A stretch of 64,000 nucleotides of DNA from CALDTK01 sp965215215 (lineage in GTDB: Bacteria; Bacteroidota; Bacteroidia; Chitinophagales; Saprospiraceae): the NCBI GenBank assembly GCA_965215215.1, contig OZ244043.1:1612001-1676000 (forward strand), read 5' to 3'. The position numbers and the translations under genes were made by a program. Numbering within the stretch: position 1 is the stretch's first letter; the number at the start of each line of letters is the position of its first letter. The notes beneath the pieces are model-generated. The model saw nothing but the letters and a program-made list of their open reading frames with translations, had not been told where the DNA came from and searched no databases. Positions 63,328-64,000 of the stretch are shown here, one piece after another.

Positions 63328-64000
63328 ATGAAGGCACTCACTTGGCACGGGCAATCGGACGTCCGCGTAGACACGCACCCCGACCCGAAGATTCTCGACC
63401 CGAAGGACGCGATCATCCGCGTGACCTCCACCGCGATCTGCGGCTCGGATCTCCACCTCTACGACAATTACGTCCCGATGATGAAATCGGGCGACATCAT
63501 CGGCCACGAGCCGATGGGCATCGTCGAGGAAGTGGGTTCGGAGGTGAGGAACCTCCGGCGCGGCGACCGCGTGGTGGTGTCGTTTACGATCTCGTGCGGT
63601 AGTTGCTGGTGGTGTGAGCACAGCATGTACTCCCTGTGCGACACGACCAATCCGAAGCCCGAGAACGCGGCCGCGGAGATGGGCTACTCGCCCGCCGCCA
63701 TCTACGGCTACTCGCACCTCACGGGCGGTATCCCCGGCGGCCAGGCCGAGCTGATGCGCGTGCCGCACGCCGACCTCGGCACCATCAAGATCGAGAGCGA
63801 TCTCGCCGACGAGCAGGTGCTCTTCCTCTCCGACATCTTCCCGACCGGCTACATGGCCGCCGAGCAGGCGCAGATCGAGCAGGGCGACACGGTCGCCGTT
63901 TGGGGGTGTGGCCCCGTGGGGCAGTTCGCCATCCAGAGTGCCTGGATGCTCGGGGCCGAGCGCGTGATCGCCATCGACAGCGTACCCGAGCGCCTGGCCC
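63328..64000 (+). CDS. zinc-dependent alcohol dehydrogenase (formaldehyde dehydrogenase-like), 3' end cut by window
   Basis: ATG 63328 opens the medium-chain dehydrogenase fold. The catalytic Zn site is in CGSDLHLYD and IIGHEPMG, the structural Zn site has four Cys in CGSCWWCEHSMYSLC, and the NAD loop is VWGCGPVGQFAIQ. The long structural-zinc loop and the insertion after it resemble glutathione-independent formaldehyde-dehydrogenase-like proteins. The end lies past the window. Confidence 0.9.
   Translation, partial: MKALTWHGQSDVRVDTHPDPKILDPKDAIIRVTSTAICGSDLHLYDNYVPMMKSGDIIGHEPMGIVEEVGSEVRNLRRGDRVVVSFTISCGSCWWCEHSMYSLCDTTNPKPENAAAEMGYSPAAIYGYSHLTGGIPGGQAELMRVPHADLGTIKIESDLADEQVLFLSDIFPTGYMAAEQAQIEQGDTVAVWGCGPVGQFAIQSAWMLGAERVIAIDSVPERLA

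Overview
The window is GC-rich chromosomal DNA from a member of the Bacteroidota, most likely a high-GC member of the Lewinellaceae/Saprospirales. The evidence is a complete aerotolerance (Bat) operon, a SusC/SusD pair, secreted proteins with C-terminal sorting-type tails, an ArsR-DUF6428 pair, and a fused alpha/beta 2-oxoacid dehydrogenase E1. The genus is an inference from gene content. No rRNA or tRNA gene and no CRISPR array was seen.

Layout. 0-4.6 kb: a partial FAD/NAD(P) disulfide oxidoreductase, a Big_5-type lipoprotein, then lptB with two small overlapping envelope genes. 4.6-15.0 kb: the Bat operon (moxR, an unknown secreted protein, DUF58, BatX-like, batA, batB, batC, a free-standing BatD-like domain, batD). 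An S41 protease gene lies inside it on the opposite strand. 15.1-17.9 kb: a thioredoxin-like protein and a TonB-dependent receptor. 18.0-22.9 kb: a PLP decarboxylase, a frameshifted MuiA/DUF4139 gene, and a GluR0-like glutamate-receptor potassium channel. 22.9-27.3 kb: a less GC-rich, sparse accessory stretch with an NmrA-like reductase, an AraC regulator, an amber-interrupted lipoprotein relic, an orphan lipoprotein and a UPF0175/DUF3368 toxin-antitoxin pair. 27.3-33.2 kb: a secreted sorting-tail protein, two paralogous TSUP permeases flanking mce, arsR and a DUF6428 gene, and an OmpA lipoprotein. 33.4-41.7 kb: ileS, fused E1, purine nucleoside phosphorylase and a membrane MutS-like ATPase. 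41.7-46.0 kb: an unknown protein, an M29 aminopeptidase, an FMN reductase and an acetylxylan-esterase-like secreted enzyme. 46.0-47.1 kb: a relic of an IS200/RAYT-type transposase among hairpins, plus a small membrane protein. 47.1-51.6 kb: susD and susC. 51.9-64 kb: a sirtuin, a protein with four internal repeats, a DinB-like protein, a large M16 protease lipoprotein, DoxX, a secreted sorting-tail protein, DUF202, an M23 peptidase and a partial zinc alcohol dehydrogenase.

The most unusual signal is not a gene. A 14-bp word, GCTTNCGCNAAAAC, occurs exactly 20 times in both orientations, mostly inside genes, where a random sequence would be expected to hold far fewer than one copy. It is absent as an exact word from 21.9 to 33.4 kb, which includes the accessory stretch. 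Five copies encode the end of a signal peptide. It behaves like a genome-wide signature word, such as an uptake, recombination or protein-binding site, and I do not recognise it as described.

The other main leads are the glutamate-receptor channel, the protease lodged in the Bat operon, the split BatD domain, the ArsR-DUF6428-TSUP locus and the base-composition break inside ileS.
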